The notes beneath the pieces were generated by a model. The model searched no databases. It saw nothing but the letters and a program-made list of their open reading frames with translations, and was not told the origin of the DNA. The position numbers were made by a program, and so were the translations under genes. Below are positions 36,101-46,577 of a stretch of DNA of 64,000 bases, in pieces; within the stretch, counting starts at the first letter, position 1; each line of letters begins with the position of its first letter. Origin of the DNA: Syngnathus acus (taxonomy: Eukaryota; Chordata; Actinopteri; Syngnathiformes; Syngnathidae); NCBI RefSeq assembly GCF_901709675.1, contig NC_051102.1, positions 6,297,412 through 6,361,411 on the forward strand, written 5' to 3'.

Positions 36101-39100
36101 ATTTGAAAAGTTTGATGGCAAAACCCAAGCCCTCCAATCAAATATTTGCAATTATCATTTACGACATACAGTGCAAATAATTATTTAATTCCCTTCTGAC
36201 TTGGCTAGCAGGCCACAGTGAAATCAATCTCATAATTATGACATAAATTTGATTTGTGTGCAAGATTTAATGTGGCCGGGGGGTGGAAATTTATGCAGCA
36301 AATGGCTGCACAGTGCTTCATTTTACTTGCTTGTATAAGTCCTGTTCGGTTTAGACTTGTCATTTTGATTTAGTTCGAATTTCAAAATTTTAATCTATGA
36401 GAGCAAGCTCCAAAATAACAGCCAAGTGTAGTTGTAAAAAGCTAAATTGAAGGGTTTGTCTCTTCAAACTGATTCATATCAGTTGATGTGCTTAAAATCG
36501 GAGGGTGATTTAGCTAGTATTTCTGTTAAACCCTTTTAATTGTATTGCGTAATCATAACTTATTCTGTGGAACAGGTAACACCAGGTTAAATTAACTGAA
36601 GCCCATTTATGTAATTATATAAGTTAGACTTTAAGAAATAGAAAATGTCACGGAGTTTTTTTTTTCGGTCGATGAAGCTTTTATAAATTCGTTTTTTAGG
36701 CAGGCGACGTTTTTTTCTTAAATTATTGATGTCTTTAAACACAAAAAAAATAAAAAGACGACAAAAAGTACTCTTCAGGACGAAAGTATAGGCGTTTAAT
36801 CTTAATTCGTATTCCTAAACGCCAAGGAAAACGGAGAAGGCATAAAAAACAAAAGCCAATAAGACGACCGTTTACAAGCCATTCAAAAGCTTCCCATCGC
36901 TTGCCTCGACAAGACAACGCGCACTTTCAATTGACAACTAAAGGAAATGTTTCAAATAATCCACTCGTGATCAATTGCCGGTCGGCCGGCGTTTTGCGTC
37001 GTGCGTGCGTGCAGGCGGGGCCGTTGTGTGTTTGCGTGCGCGGGGGTGGGTGCAGCACTACTGGCGGGCAGGGCCTATAATCTGATCAATACTATCAATA
37101 AGCGTACATCTTGAGCGGTGTGACACACAGTGATTGACACAAAACTGTTTCTCGCCTTACAGTAGTCCGTCCAGGGCGGGAGAGGGCCCGTCTCGCCGCA
37201 CACAAAGCCCGATCTCATCCCTCCGTCCAGGGGTCGACTAGCAGCAGCACGGTGCGGTTAGTTCACCGTCTGCCCCCCCTCCACCCCCTCATATACCCCC
37301 ACCCCCCATTTCCCACACACACGCACGCACACACAGATACACTTGGATTTTTTTTATCAAGACGTTCTGCTTAAAATTGGGGAAAAACGGTATTTCCTAT
37401 TATTTGATGTTACCACAAGTGCTTTTTTTTAAAGTGAAATTCACTTCAAAATATGAAAAGTTTAATAACCTTGGCTCCTGTAATATTTATTTATAAAAAT
37501 ATATAAGATGCATATTTCCTATTTGGGTCTCAAGCCTGCCTGATTATTATTCAATTTACCCCCCCCCCCCCCCCCCTGCGCACTAACAAACAAATGGCAC
37601 AAAAACTGAAATATAAAGAGGGAACGACAGTTCAATAACTAAATAATTCTCACATCATTTAGGTGGATCATTTCTCCTGGCACGGGTGTACCTAATAAAG
37701 TGTCCACTACTTCCTCCGCTAAACAAGTGACGTCAAAGGAACGCAACATCTGATACCTGACTCCACCACATATTCCCATCACCATCCTCATCCTCCTGCC
37801 CTGTCAAGGAACTCTTAAATAATGAAGCACAGATGAAGAGACAATGACTTAATCTTTTGGCTTAAACCAGCGGCGGAGATAAAGTGGCCGTTGTTGACAT
37901 ATGAAAAAGAGGCGAAAGCCACTCGAGACGGTGGAGTGAGTGCATGGGCGCTTGTCCCTTCAGAAAGGTCCATTTGATAATGAGGCACCTAAAGATAGCT
38001 CCGCGCTTTTGCTTCTTGTCTCCAGAGAGGGCAGTTTAATGAGATGCTCCCTCTTTTACTTCCCTGTGGTCCTATTCACGGCTGTAGAGCGGACCGTTCA
38101 GGGGCACCATTTCAAATGGACCTATTGATTATCTGAAATATGTATTGAGCGCACTGGGAGCTTGTGCAAAGGAGGCTTCTACTCTTAACCAGTGGTCCCC
38201 AACCTAATGCACACAACAGTAAAGAACTTAGCTTCTGTTATCATGATTAAAAATATTCTTTAAAATACAACTCACCATTATGCAGAATCAGAGGTGGTCC
38301 CATCTGGAAATGGAAACAGGCAAAAGAAACTTGAAGAACTTTTCCAGACTTACGGAAGAAAAGGTTTGAAATGATTCCTTGGTGTTATTTTTTTTAATCA
38401 CAAAATTGAACAGGGTCTACTTTTCACACCCACTGTTTACAAATAAAATAATCATTTAAAAAAAATCTTTGCCAAATGATCCGATACTGGGTAGATGGAG
38501 ACCCCTGCTCTAAGCTAGACAGATGCACTTGAACAGTCGGAAAGCAGAGTTGTGTTGGCATTGCGAAATGGCCGGAAGCCCAACTTGTTGGAAAACAGGC
38601 ATTACATATTAAATTATCACTATATTAGCACTAGCCTTCAGTCATTACATTAGGCCGTATTGAGTTTAGTTTGAGATAGCACTTAGAGAGCCTCGAGGAG
38701 ATTCTGGCATGGCTGAACCTGAACCAATTGAATAAACGTTCCATGAAATGGTTCGGATCAATCAATATGGGGGGCTATCAATCTGAGCGCAAATTAAAAC
38801 AATTGAGGGGGGGGGGGGCAACAAGGGGCAAGCCAGACAGAGATGTGTACATACAAGTAGAAGTAGTTTGAGATGATGCTTTGCTTGCAGTAAGAAACCT
38901 CGAGAAAAACAAACAAACACGCATGCTCACTCAGTCATGCATACACATGTGCACGTTCATATTGATCTCTCCTCACAGTCAAATCTGTTTACTGTTGTTG
39001 TCTAAACCTGCTGTAAAGTCATCAATCATGTGCATGCACCACCTCCACTCTGCGGCCAGCCTTATTGCCTTTCTTCTTCCAGCTCCTCCTTTTGCTCTTT

Positions 39101-40543
39101 CCTCACCCCCCCCCCCCCTTGTATTTTCCCTGCGTACACACCCAAAAATACAAACATATATTCACACTCGACATTTTTTGAAGCGACATTGTTTTGTGCA
39201 CTTCCTCTTTGTTCTTCCACTGATAAACAATGTCTCCTCATCTGTCACGAAGCGCGCTCCCGAGTTGTATACCACGCGCACATACAGCCACCCACCCGCA
39301 CCCGCCCCACGCACACGCGCGCACACCTCGGTCTCGCGGATCGATGGCGATCGATCGGGTGGGGAAGGGAGCCCTGATTACTGGACCACGTGTTCGGGAG
39401 AAAACCGCGGAAAATCGATCATTGCAGCTTTTTAGGGCAGCAGAACAGAACAGACTCCCTCCAGCTTTCACAGCCAGAAACGAGCCCCATGCACCGACGG
39501 CGCATCTACGCATGCACGGAGGAGGCCCCGCGTCTTTGTCAGCATTTCCCACCGAGCGCCTCCAATTCCAACGAGCCGCACAAATAGCCGCAATCAAGCC
39601 GATTTATCCACGCGTGACCCACCAACCTCCTCCCCCAAGATAGTTCGGGAGAGCAAAAGGGAAAGAAGCCTGAGCGCACAATCCTAACCCATTGCATTAA
39701 AGCTCACAATTCCGTGATCGTCTTATATTCACATTGAATATCCCAACTGTATCCCAAATAGAACATTTTGAACTTTTGGACTGCTTTCCTTAAATACACG
39801 TCGTTCTAAGGAGTAATGCAACTGCAAGAACATTTTTTTTTACATCACACAATTAAAAAAAACGTAAAATATTACAATAAAGTGTAAAGTGCACTAATGA
39901 ACAAAAATGCTCCAAGAAGTATATCAATTATATTGCGTTGTATGAATGGCAACACGTGGATATATAGTCGGCCTGTAAAATATCCCTGCTAGATGAGCAA
40001 AAGTCACATTATTTGTGAGACATCTCATTTTATAGCAGCATACATGATGAATGATGTTTTGCTGTCATCTAAGACGAACGTCCTCGAATTGTGGTCCTTA
40101 TATTTTAAAAAGTTGGAAATTTGAAAGAAACTAAAACACACTTTCCCGCTCATTTCTTATCCTCCAATTTGCCCCGCCCCCTTATGTCTCCAGCATGTAA
40201 ACGCAAGGAAGAAGACCGAGGACGAGAGCGCAACCAGGTGCCAAAGAAGCAGCGACTGGTCTTCACAGACCTCCAGCGTCGTACCTTGGTAGCCATCTTC
40301 CGAGAGAACCGCCGTCCCTCCAAGGAGATGCAGCTCACCATCTCCCAGCAGCTGGGCCTGGAGCTTTCCACCGTCTCCAATTTCTTCATGAACTCGCGCC
40401 GCCGCTGTCCGGATCGCTGGGACGCCGAGGAGCACGGGCACGGGGCGCACGGCCACGTACACGCTGCTCACAGACATGGCAATGCCAACTCCTCGCCCAT
40501 CCACCCTGGCACCTCCTCGGTCAGCACTTTCTCCAAGGCCTGA
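32108..40543 (+). CDS. onecut3: One cut domain transcription factor 3 (HNF6-like, CUT plus homeodomain)
   Basis: Nuclear transcription factor with one CUT domain and a divergent homeodomain; family members act in neuronal, retinal, liver and pancreas development. Exon 1 is 32108-33158 and exon 2 is 40194-40543, giving 466 residues around a 7-kb intron, the two-exon layout typical of the family. Seen in order: MELTMENL start; TYTTLAPLQHLPPIS; SGNVSGSFTLMRDDHRGL; His-rich stretches; the CUT domain at about 272-351 (EEINTKEVAQRITAELKR, then LSDLLRNPKPWSKLKSGR); and the homeodomain at about 366-426 with PKKQRLVFTDLQRRTL and Phe and Met at positions 48 and 50 (SNFFMNSRRR), a Onecut hallmark. The tail is His-rich and ends TFSKA. 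Linkage to tcf3, the MEL start and PKKQRLVFTDLQ point to onecut3 rather than onecut1 or 2; the a/b copy is undecided. Ser418 replaces the usual Ala in the recognition helix. Confidence 0.88.
33307..33597 (+). mobile_element. hAT-like repeat remnant in the onecut3 intron
   Basis: The left end GGGGTTTCCTAACC and right end GTTTCGGAATCACTG resemble hAT-family termini (typical CAGNGNTTCTCAAAC), and TTTCACAGCGCGCAAAA inside resembles the 'cacggcacac' block common in such elements. No clear target duplication was found, so the call is tentative. It contains two palindromes. Confidence 0.35.
33352..33393 (+). repeat. Perfect 42-bp palindrome
   Basis: The two 21-base halves are exact reverse complements with no spacer, centred on CGTGCACG between 33372 and 33373. 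A second, 16-bp palindrome TATAAACATGTTTATA is at 33332-33347. Confidence 0.95.
33777..33830 (+). promoter_or_regulatory. Two Onecut-type sites in the onecut3 intron
   Basis: The 8-mer ATCAATAC occurs at 33778-33785 and 33823-33830, 45 bp apart and in the same direction. Both match the Onecut core ATCAATA. Confidence 0.35.
34751..34910 (+). repeat. (GATA)n imperfect microsatellite
   Basis: Repeated GATA/GATAGATAGAT units with interruptions in the onecut3 intron. Confidence 0.85.
34991..35442 (+). promoter_or_regulatory. Further Onecut-type sites in the onecut3 intron
   Basis: ATCAATAG occurs at 34991-34998 and 35416-35423, and ATTGATAA at 35435-35442 (opposite strand). The last two are 19 bp apart. 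Confidence 0.25.
36960..37260 (+). promoter_or_regulatory. CpG-rich intronic block with tandem Onecut sites
   Basis: A GC-rich block in the middle of the AT-rich onecut3 intron. It contains ATCAATAC (37085-37092) and ATCAATAA (37094-37101), 9 bp apart on the same strand, so on the same face of the helix or nearly so. The local composition contrast suggests functional constraint or an internal promoter. Confidence 0.4.
38190..38507. mobile_element. hAT-like non-autonomous element in the onecut3 intron
   Basis: It starts CAGTGGTCCCCAACC and ends GGAGACCCCTG, so the ends are imperfect inverted repeats of the hAT type. Flanking 8-mers CTCTTAAC (38182-38189) and CTCTAAGC (38508-38515) agree at six of eight bases, as expected of an old 8-bp target duplication. 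No transposase frame is present in the 318 bp. Confidence 0.45.
39230..39660 (+). promoter_or_regulatory. CpG island before onecut3 exon 2, with ATCGAT sites
   Basis: A GC/CpG-rich stretch 0.5-1 kb upstream of exon 2. It holds three ATCGAT cores (39340-39345, 39350-39355, 39414-39419) and a palindromic E-box CACGTG near 39387. Overlapping long frames on both strands here reflect composition, not genes. It could be an internal promoter or enhancer. Confidence 0.35.
40194..40543 (+). CDS. onecut3: onecut3 coding exon 2 (homeodomain)
   Basis: The acceptor CTCCAG ends at 40193, and the split Ala codon (G|CA) continues CKRKEEDRGRERNQVPKKQR. It encodes the homeodomain, a His/Gly-rich linker (EEHGHGAHGHVHAAHRHG) and the end TFSKA, then TGA at 40541-40543. 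Confidence 0.92.
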
Positions 40544-41217
40544 TGGAGGGAGCTTGAACACACACTTGGAGGACGGAACGGGTGTGTTCAAATGAAAGCT
40601 ACAGGGTGTGTAGTTGTTTTCTTTCGATCTCATCCATCTGCTCCAAGTGCTCACGACCCGAGCAGATGAATCAGATCGCTTCTGTTATTCTGAATGTTAC
40701 TATCAGGGGTGAACTCTTATATACCAAAGATACAGTCTCTTTAAGCACGCGGCTGACACTAAAAACGAGAGGATGACATCAAGCCAACACCTTGAGAAGG
40801 AAGAGTTTATATTTGCTTTAGGGTTTGGTGATGTTCCTCAAAAGATGTTTCTCACAATCAGACAGCAGATGTGCCTGCTGGGCCACAATCCCCCCCTGCA
40901 ACTCATTTCTCTAACACACAAAGGACAGCGTGTGGCTGTCAAGTGGTCCTTTGACCTCCTAACCACATGCCTCCACAATCATCTGCGACATTGCATGAGT
41001 GTGTCACGCGTGCAACATTTCAATGCCCTTTTGCGACAGTCGGCCCGGAATAACACTGCCACCTGCTGTCTATTTCAACCACATCTACTCGCATGCAGGT
41101 CTCCTGTGCGGTCGGTCGGTCAGAGCTTCTATGTTGCACCAAAACACAGCAAACACAAACCAAAGATGGAACTTGAGTGCGTTTGCATTATGCCAGAGGG
41201 TCGCTAATCGAAATAAA
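40544..41217 (+). other. onecut3: Probable onecut3 3' UTR (short form)
   Basis: Follows the stop and contains an AATAAA at 41212-41217 just before an inserted inverted-repeat element. Onecut genes often have much longer 3' UTRs; AT-rich sequence with a further AATAAA near 44730 could belong to a longer form. Confidence 0.35.
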
Positions 41218-41233
41218 AACACGGAAGCAAATT

Positions 41234-41798
41234 AGCGTATTTCCTCAAATTGTGGAAGGGGAAAAACTTCTTTTCTTTTTTCTTTTATAATGAATAAAAA
41301 AAATCTTATCTTTTATCATGGATATAAAACCCATAAAGCTTCTGCGCTACTATATAAAAATATATCACATTTATTAATATCAATTATTTGACTGCCTGTG
41401 CCCCACTTAATTTCAAGATGTTGTCTTCAAAAGTGTATTAACATGTTTAACATACCTTGGTGAATGTTTTTGAAGCACTTAAGCCAAATAGTCTGTGACA
41501 TTATATACAGTTTCCATCTTTGTTCTCGACCAAATTGTTCTCGTTTTGTTGACCTGAATTATTTTGGACGGTCCGCCATTTTAAGATCATTAGTTATACT
41601 CGTCATGTTTGTCTTTCCTATACCTAGCATTAACAGTCTTTGCCACAATTTATCTCACTCATTGATCTGAGTCATAGTTAAGATCAGCCATGACAGCCAT
41701 TTTGTTTTTCCAAGGGCAAAAAAGAAGGCGTTTACCTAACGAGGGCAATTCACGTCTTTGCATGTTAGCGTAAAAGACACCATTTGAGGAAATACGCT
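41234..41798. mobile_element. MITE-like element with 18-base inverted ends
   Basis: The left end AGCGTATTTCCTCAAAT is repeated in reverse complement at the right end (41782-41798). Both ends are flanked by AATT (41230-41233 and 41799-41802), a possible 4-bp target duplication. The 565-bp body has no transposase frame. A third partial copy of the end motif, TTAGCGTA, is at about 41765. The superfamily was not identified. Confidence 0.6.
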
Positions 41799-44700
41799 AA
41801 TTACCCTTTGCTACACATTTGAATGTTCATCTCCTCGGGTCTTAGGCTCTACGGTTCTTAGCCACCTAAGAGGTTATTTTCAGGTTACGTAAGGAGAACA
41901 ATCAAAAAGAGACTCCCGCACGGGCGATGGTCCCTTGCGCGGGGAGCGAGCTCTGCTCTGTTCTAGTGGCCAAAGACGGAGGTCAAATGTCACAATATAG
42001 GATCCTGAGTGCCAATGATATTTGCCTCTTTATGATAATCAACAAACAGATGCAGCTCGCTCTTTGCCGCGTGTCTAGCCCATGTCGTCACAACCATCCC
42101 ACTGCAAGCACTAATGGGCATGTCGCCTAATCCATACCTCAGAAAAAAAAAACTCTCTTCATGTGATCTACACAGTATATAAATGTAAATAACCTTTCAT
42201 TTAATTGTGTCTTATCTAGTCCATCTATTTGCTACAGTCCCTGTGGTTGTCTTTCTTTATCTTTTCCCTCCCTACTATTGATGCGGGTAAATCTAGTACC
42301 ATAGACACATAGTTTCCTCTTTCATGACTATTGTGCTATGTTGTGCTGATAATGTATAAAAAAAAAAAAAAAAAGCACCTTGTTAAAAAAAACTAACCCC
42401 CCCCTCTTAAAAAAAAAAAAAAGAAAAAGCAAAAATAAAAAGAATCAACATGTCATAGACTGATCCTATGCACAGACAAGGAAGGGATACCTCAAGTGAC
42501 TGTGCAATTTTTGTGAATACAATGTAGATGGACTTTGTGGATGTGAAGGACCTCTTCCTTGATCTCTGGACTCCTTTGAATTGGACTGTCACTGCATTCC
42601 TCTGCTGATCTATTTATTTATTTGTTTGCGGAGGAGTTACCATGAGTAGCACCTCTATTTGTATGTGTGTGTGCGTGTGTGTGTGTTTCTTATCCATGTA
42701 CATGGGCAAAGCCACGAGTTGTGCAGCATCTTCTAAGCGGGAGATAATCATACTAGTGAAGAGACAAGAAGAAAAAGAATGCAGCAGAGGTGACTCATTA
42801 TCAGATGGCAATCTCTCCGTCATTCATTGGGCTCGGCTTGTTATGTACTGCACTTGAACACAGTCCCAGTTAGAGAAGTTATTTTGGGACTTTTTTTTTT
42901 TTTTTTGAAAGACATAATACAGTTGAGATATTCCGAATGGTTGCGTGTGGAGCTACCTCACAGAATGGATGAAGGAGTCAATGATAGCGAAGGCACCACA
43001 GAGCCACGTCAATTCTTCATATTCTGCATATCTTTCACTTATACTCAAATTTAGATAATCTCACTCCCACTACTCACACACACTACTACCAGATATATTT
43101 TTGTGTAATTTGTAATCTGAGTGTAGAAGTGATAACTGTGTCTGTTTACAATTCCCATGAGTTCCTGCTATCAGAAATGTAGCTTATTAATTACGGATCC
43201 AAAAAGGATCAACTTTCCTTTCCTTTGGGTCCCCGCCCATCCAAACATGTTTTCACTGGTCCAGGGTAGCATCACAGGCATGTGTAGACATCTTGATATA
43301 CCTCAAAACTCGATTGCATTTTTATGTTGGGCAACGACGGTGACGCTACTAATGATCATTTGCGTTACTTCGGCGTGAGTACAGTGTTAGGCATTTGATG
43401 CTTGGACATCTCAAGTTAATTTATTGTTTATATAGGTTTGCACGTTGTGCTATTTGAGAAGAAAAAATATTTAAAAAAAGTTGGACAAAGTATATTGATC
43501 ATAAAATACCAGATACAATGAGAAAATGATGAACAAACAACACGCAGTTCAGTTTGGCTCATTTTGTTTGAAGATTGTCATCTATGTATGTGTGTTGAAA
43601 TGATTCCCATATTTAAAAAAAAAAAAAAAAAAGAACCAAACAAAGCACCCGTGTGAAAAGGGGTGGGGTGAGCAATTCTTTATGCATGGATACTATATAA
43701 ATGTATTTAAAACTGCAGGATTAAATGTATCTCGACAGGCAGCGGCGTTGGGAGAGAGAAAGAGAGAGAAAAAAAAAAGTTTGGTTTCTAAGTACATTCC
43801 TTTAAGATAAATGTCTTTTTATGTGGTGTTTATGTATTTGTAGAAATTATGTGTATTTGTATGTACACCAGCGTCAGTCCATTGTCTTCCCCTGATCTTT
43901 TTGTCTTTTGTTACTTCCCTTAGCGTGGAAATATTCTCCACATGTATGTCTAAAGGTTATTTATTCATTTCTTTTTAAACCATGCAAGTACGAGAGCGGC
44001 TTTGTGGTTTGAATTTGTTTCATTGTTGTATTTCAGCTCGCCTGTATTTAATCTCCTGTTCGATTCGATGGGCCGGGGGTGTTTGTCAGCCTTAAGAGCT
44101 GGCCCGAGTGCAAACAAACAGAGCGCCGGGCTGCTGCTGAAAGGCGCTTTCTTCCAGTGCATCAAAATGGCGTCATTTGTTTTCCCTTCAGAGCTGTGGA
44201 AGCCCCCGTGTCAATGTTCCCTCCCTCTCCCGCAGCCAATCAATCAATCAGAACCAAGTGTCTTTGTGATGGTAGGAGACAATCAATTTCAAATAGAGCA
44301 AAGAGACAAAAAAGATGGAGGGAGAGAGAGAGTGATGGAGGAGGAGGGCAGTGAAACTGGACAGGAAAGATGCAAAGGGAAGATGAAGGACGGCTCTTTA
44401 AGAAATGTGCTCGTGTGCGGGTTCACCTTTGACCTACGGAGAGTGACCTTTTCGCTGGGAGGCACCCAGGACCCTCTCTGGTGTTGCAAAGGGAGTCGGG
44501 CTCTGACATGTTAAGCGGACATCTAATCGAAGATCAAATGCCTGCACGCACATGCAAAGATACACACACACACACACACACACACGTGAACACTCAAATG
44601 GCGGTCACCCAGAAAGCCTACCTTCTTATCTTCACCTCTCCTAAAAACAAAAATTGGTACATTTGTCTGCCTTCACAAACAATACAGAAAGGAAAACGCA

Positions 44701-46036
44701 AGGGCAAATTGTGTGTTTGGACTGATAAAGAAAATAAAGATTCAACCAATTAGCAGACCTGCGTCTCGTTGTTTTTGGTGGTGGTGGTGGATTCCAAATG
44801 AGGTGCTCTGCTTTCATCTGGTGGTAGAAAAAATATAAGCAGTCAAAAAAGGGGGGGGGGGGGCGTTTGACCGTCACTCGACTTTGGGTAACACGGAGGG
44901 AAATATTTCTTATGTTCCATACATATTATTAAATATTACTTATATAATTATATACATATACTGTACACATATTATTCTTGTGTACCCAATTAAAAAAAAA
45001 ATAGAAACGAAATACGAGGAAAAGGACATGCTGAAGAAAACAGCTGATAAAGCAAATTATGTGGCAATATATGTCGAGTCCTTGCTCATTTGTTTCAAAA
45101 TTCCTCCAATTACGTTATCGGGTATCCAGCGCTATCTAGTGGTGATCATAAGAATTGCAATAAACATTGATGAGGTATACGTTTCCTTCTGAATGCAAAG
45201 CCTATTTTCTAGCCTAATTTCTTTTAAGATATGGGATGTTTCGCCAGTCAGTATATAAAACACGATGAAATAATTAAAATAAAGAACTCTTGTTTTGTTT
45301 TTATTTGCAATTTTACATTATTGTGTTTTTTTCTTTCCCATTGAGACCAAGCTGCAATGGAACTCATCAAAACATGCGTGATCCCTGGAGAAAAAAAGCA
45401 CTACTTACAGCAACTTTTATATTACTATACTCTATTTTACTATACCTACAATATTTACAGTCAACAGTCATTTTCCTCTGTCAGACATGGCAACAAAGTC
45501 TACAGATTTGATGACACCATATGGCTAATAGATCTATATGTACATTCTTCACACCCAAGGATTTGCACATTTTAATACAAAGATTTTTTTTTTTTTTTCA
45601 ACAGACGACTGGATGCTCAGAGTTCCCATAAGGTTCATAACAGTCTCTCCTTTACATGCTTTAGTGATTGCCCATTTTAAGTTAGCAATGTTTGTCTTTA
45701 CATTGGATCGGAATTTAATTGGAGCACAAGATATCCGGTCAAGGACCTAATAAAAGAGGTGCAAAAATAAATAAATAAATAAATGACACCGCTTTCTGAA
45801 GAATTCAACGCCAGGATAAGAACCCAGACAAAATGTAATACAATTGTCTGTGGTATATTTCTGCACTCAAGCAATTCCATCAATATAGGAAAATGTGTTA
45901 TGTCACTATTGACCAGGGGAATTAATATTAAACTCCAGCTTGTTATTTCATTTTAAAAGCTAATGAGTGCCAAGCAGGTCTCTTTACTCCTCCCACTCCT
46001 TGAAAGGAATTGTTCCAGTGACAAGGTTCAAGATAG

Positions 46037-46084
46037 ATCAATGAACGTATGCCATTGATAATCCGGTCCTCGCACAGCATTGAT
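46037..46084 (+). promoter_or_regulatory. Cluster of three Onecut-type cores
   Basis: ATCAAT at 46037-46042 and ATTGAT at 46054-46059 and 46079-46084 fall within 48 bp, 5.5 kb downstream of onecut3. It could serve onecut3 or lingo3. Confidence 0.3.
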
Positions 46085-46563
46085 CAGACCCGCCAGCATC
46101 CTTGGCATACTAATCACTTATCTCTAGCTGCAGACCCCAGAAAACTTTGTCCAGGTTATCCTTCACATTAGTAGTTGAAAAAGATTTTAAAATCTTGATG
46201 ACGTAGTATTTCTTTTTTATATCACAAAAAACTGACTTTTTATGTCTACTCTGCATTGTCAGTCCTTCTTGTCATTGGTCCCAAACAAGTGCAGGTAAGC
46301 ATTTGGCAAAAGAGCGATGACTCGGCAAAGGCAGTGCGCCAATGATGTGAGTAATTATTTGGTAGGCGGTGAGGAAAATAGGAAAAAGAACAGTTGCTTT
46401 TGCTCTATTGGAGCCTTGTGAGAAAATCATTACAGCACTGACTAGTCAATGACCACAACAGTCAATTTTAGTCTCCTTATAATTATTTGTTACCGAGAAA
46501 CCAAAAGGTGTCATCTTCTAGCAGCGTCGTAGTGCCCAGCGCTCTTGGTGTTATTCTTACTGG

Positions 46564-46577
46564 CCACTAGAGGGCAG
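46564..46577 (+). promoter_or_regulatory. CTCF-like motif between onecut3 and lingo3
   Basis: CCACTAGAGGGCAG followed by CAC is an excellent fit to the CTCF core. A mirrored, weaker match (GCGCTATCTAGTGG) is at 45129-45142. Together they could mark a boundary between the two genes. Confidence 0.4.

Noticed and set aside
39230-39643. Open frames on both strands before onecut3 exon 2
   Set aside because: They reflect the CpG-rich composition. The Pro/His/Arg-rich products match no family and there is no acceptor-donor support.
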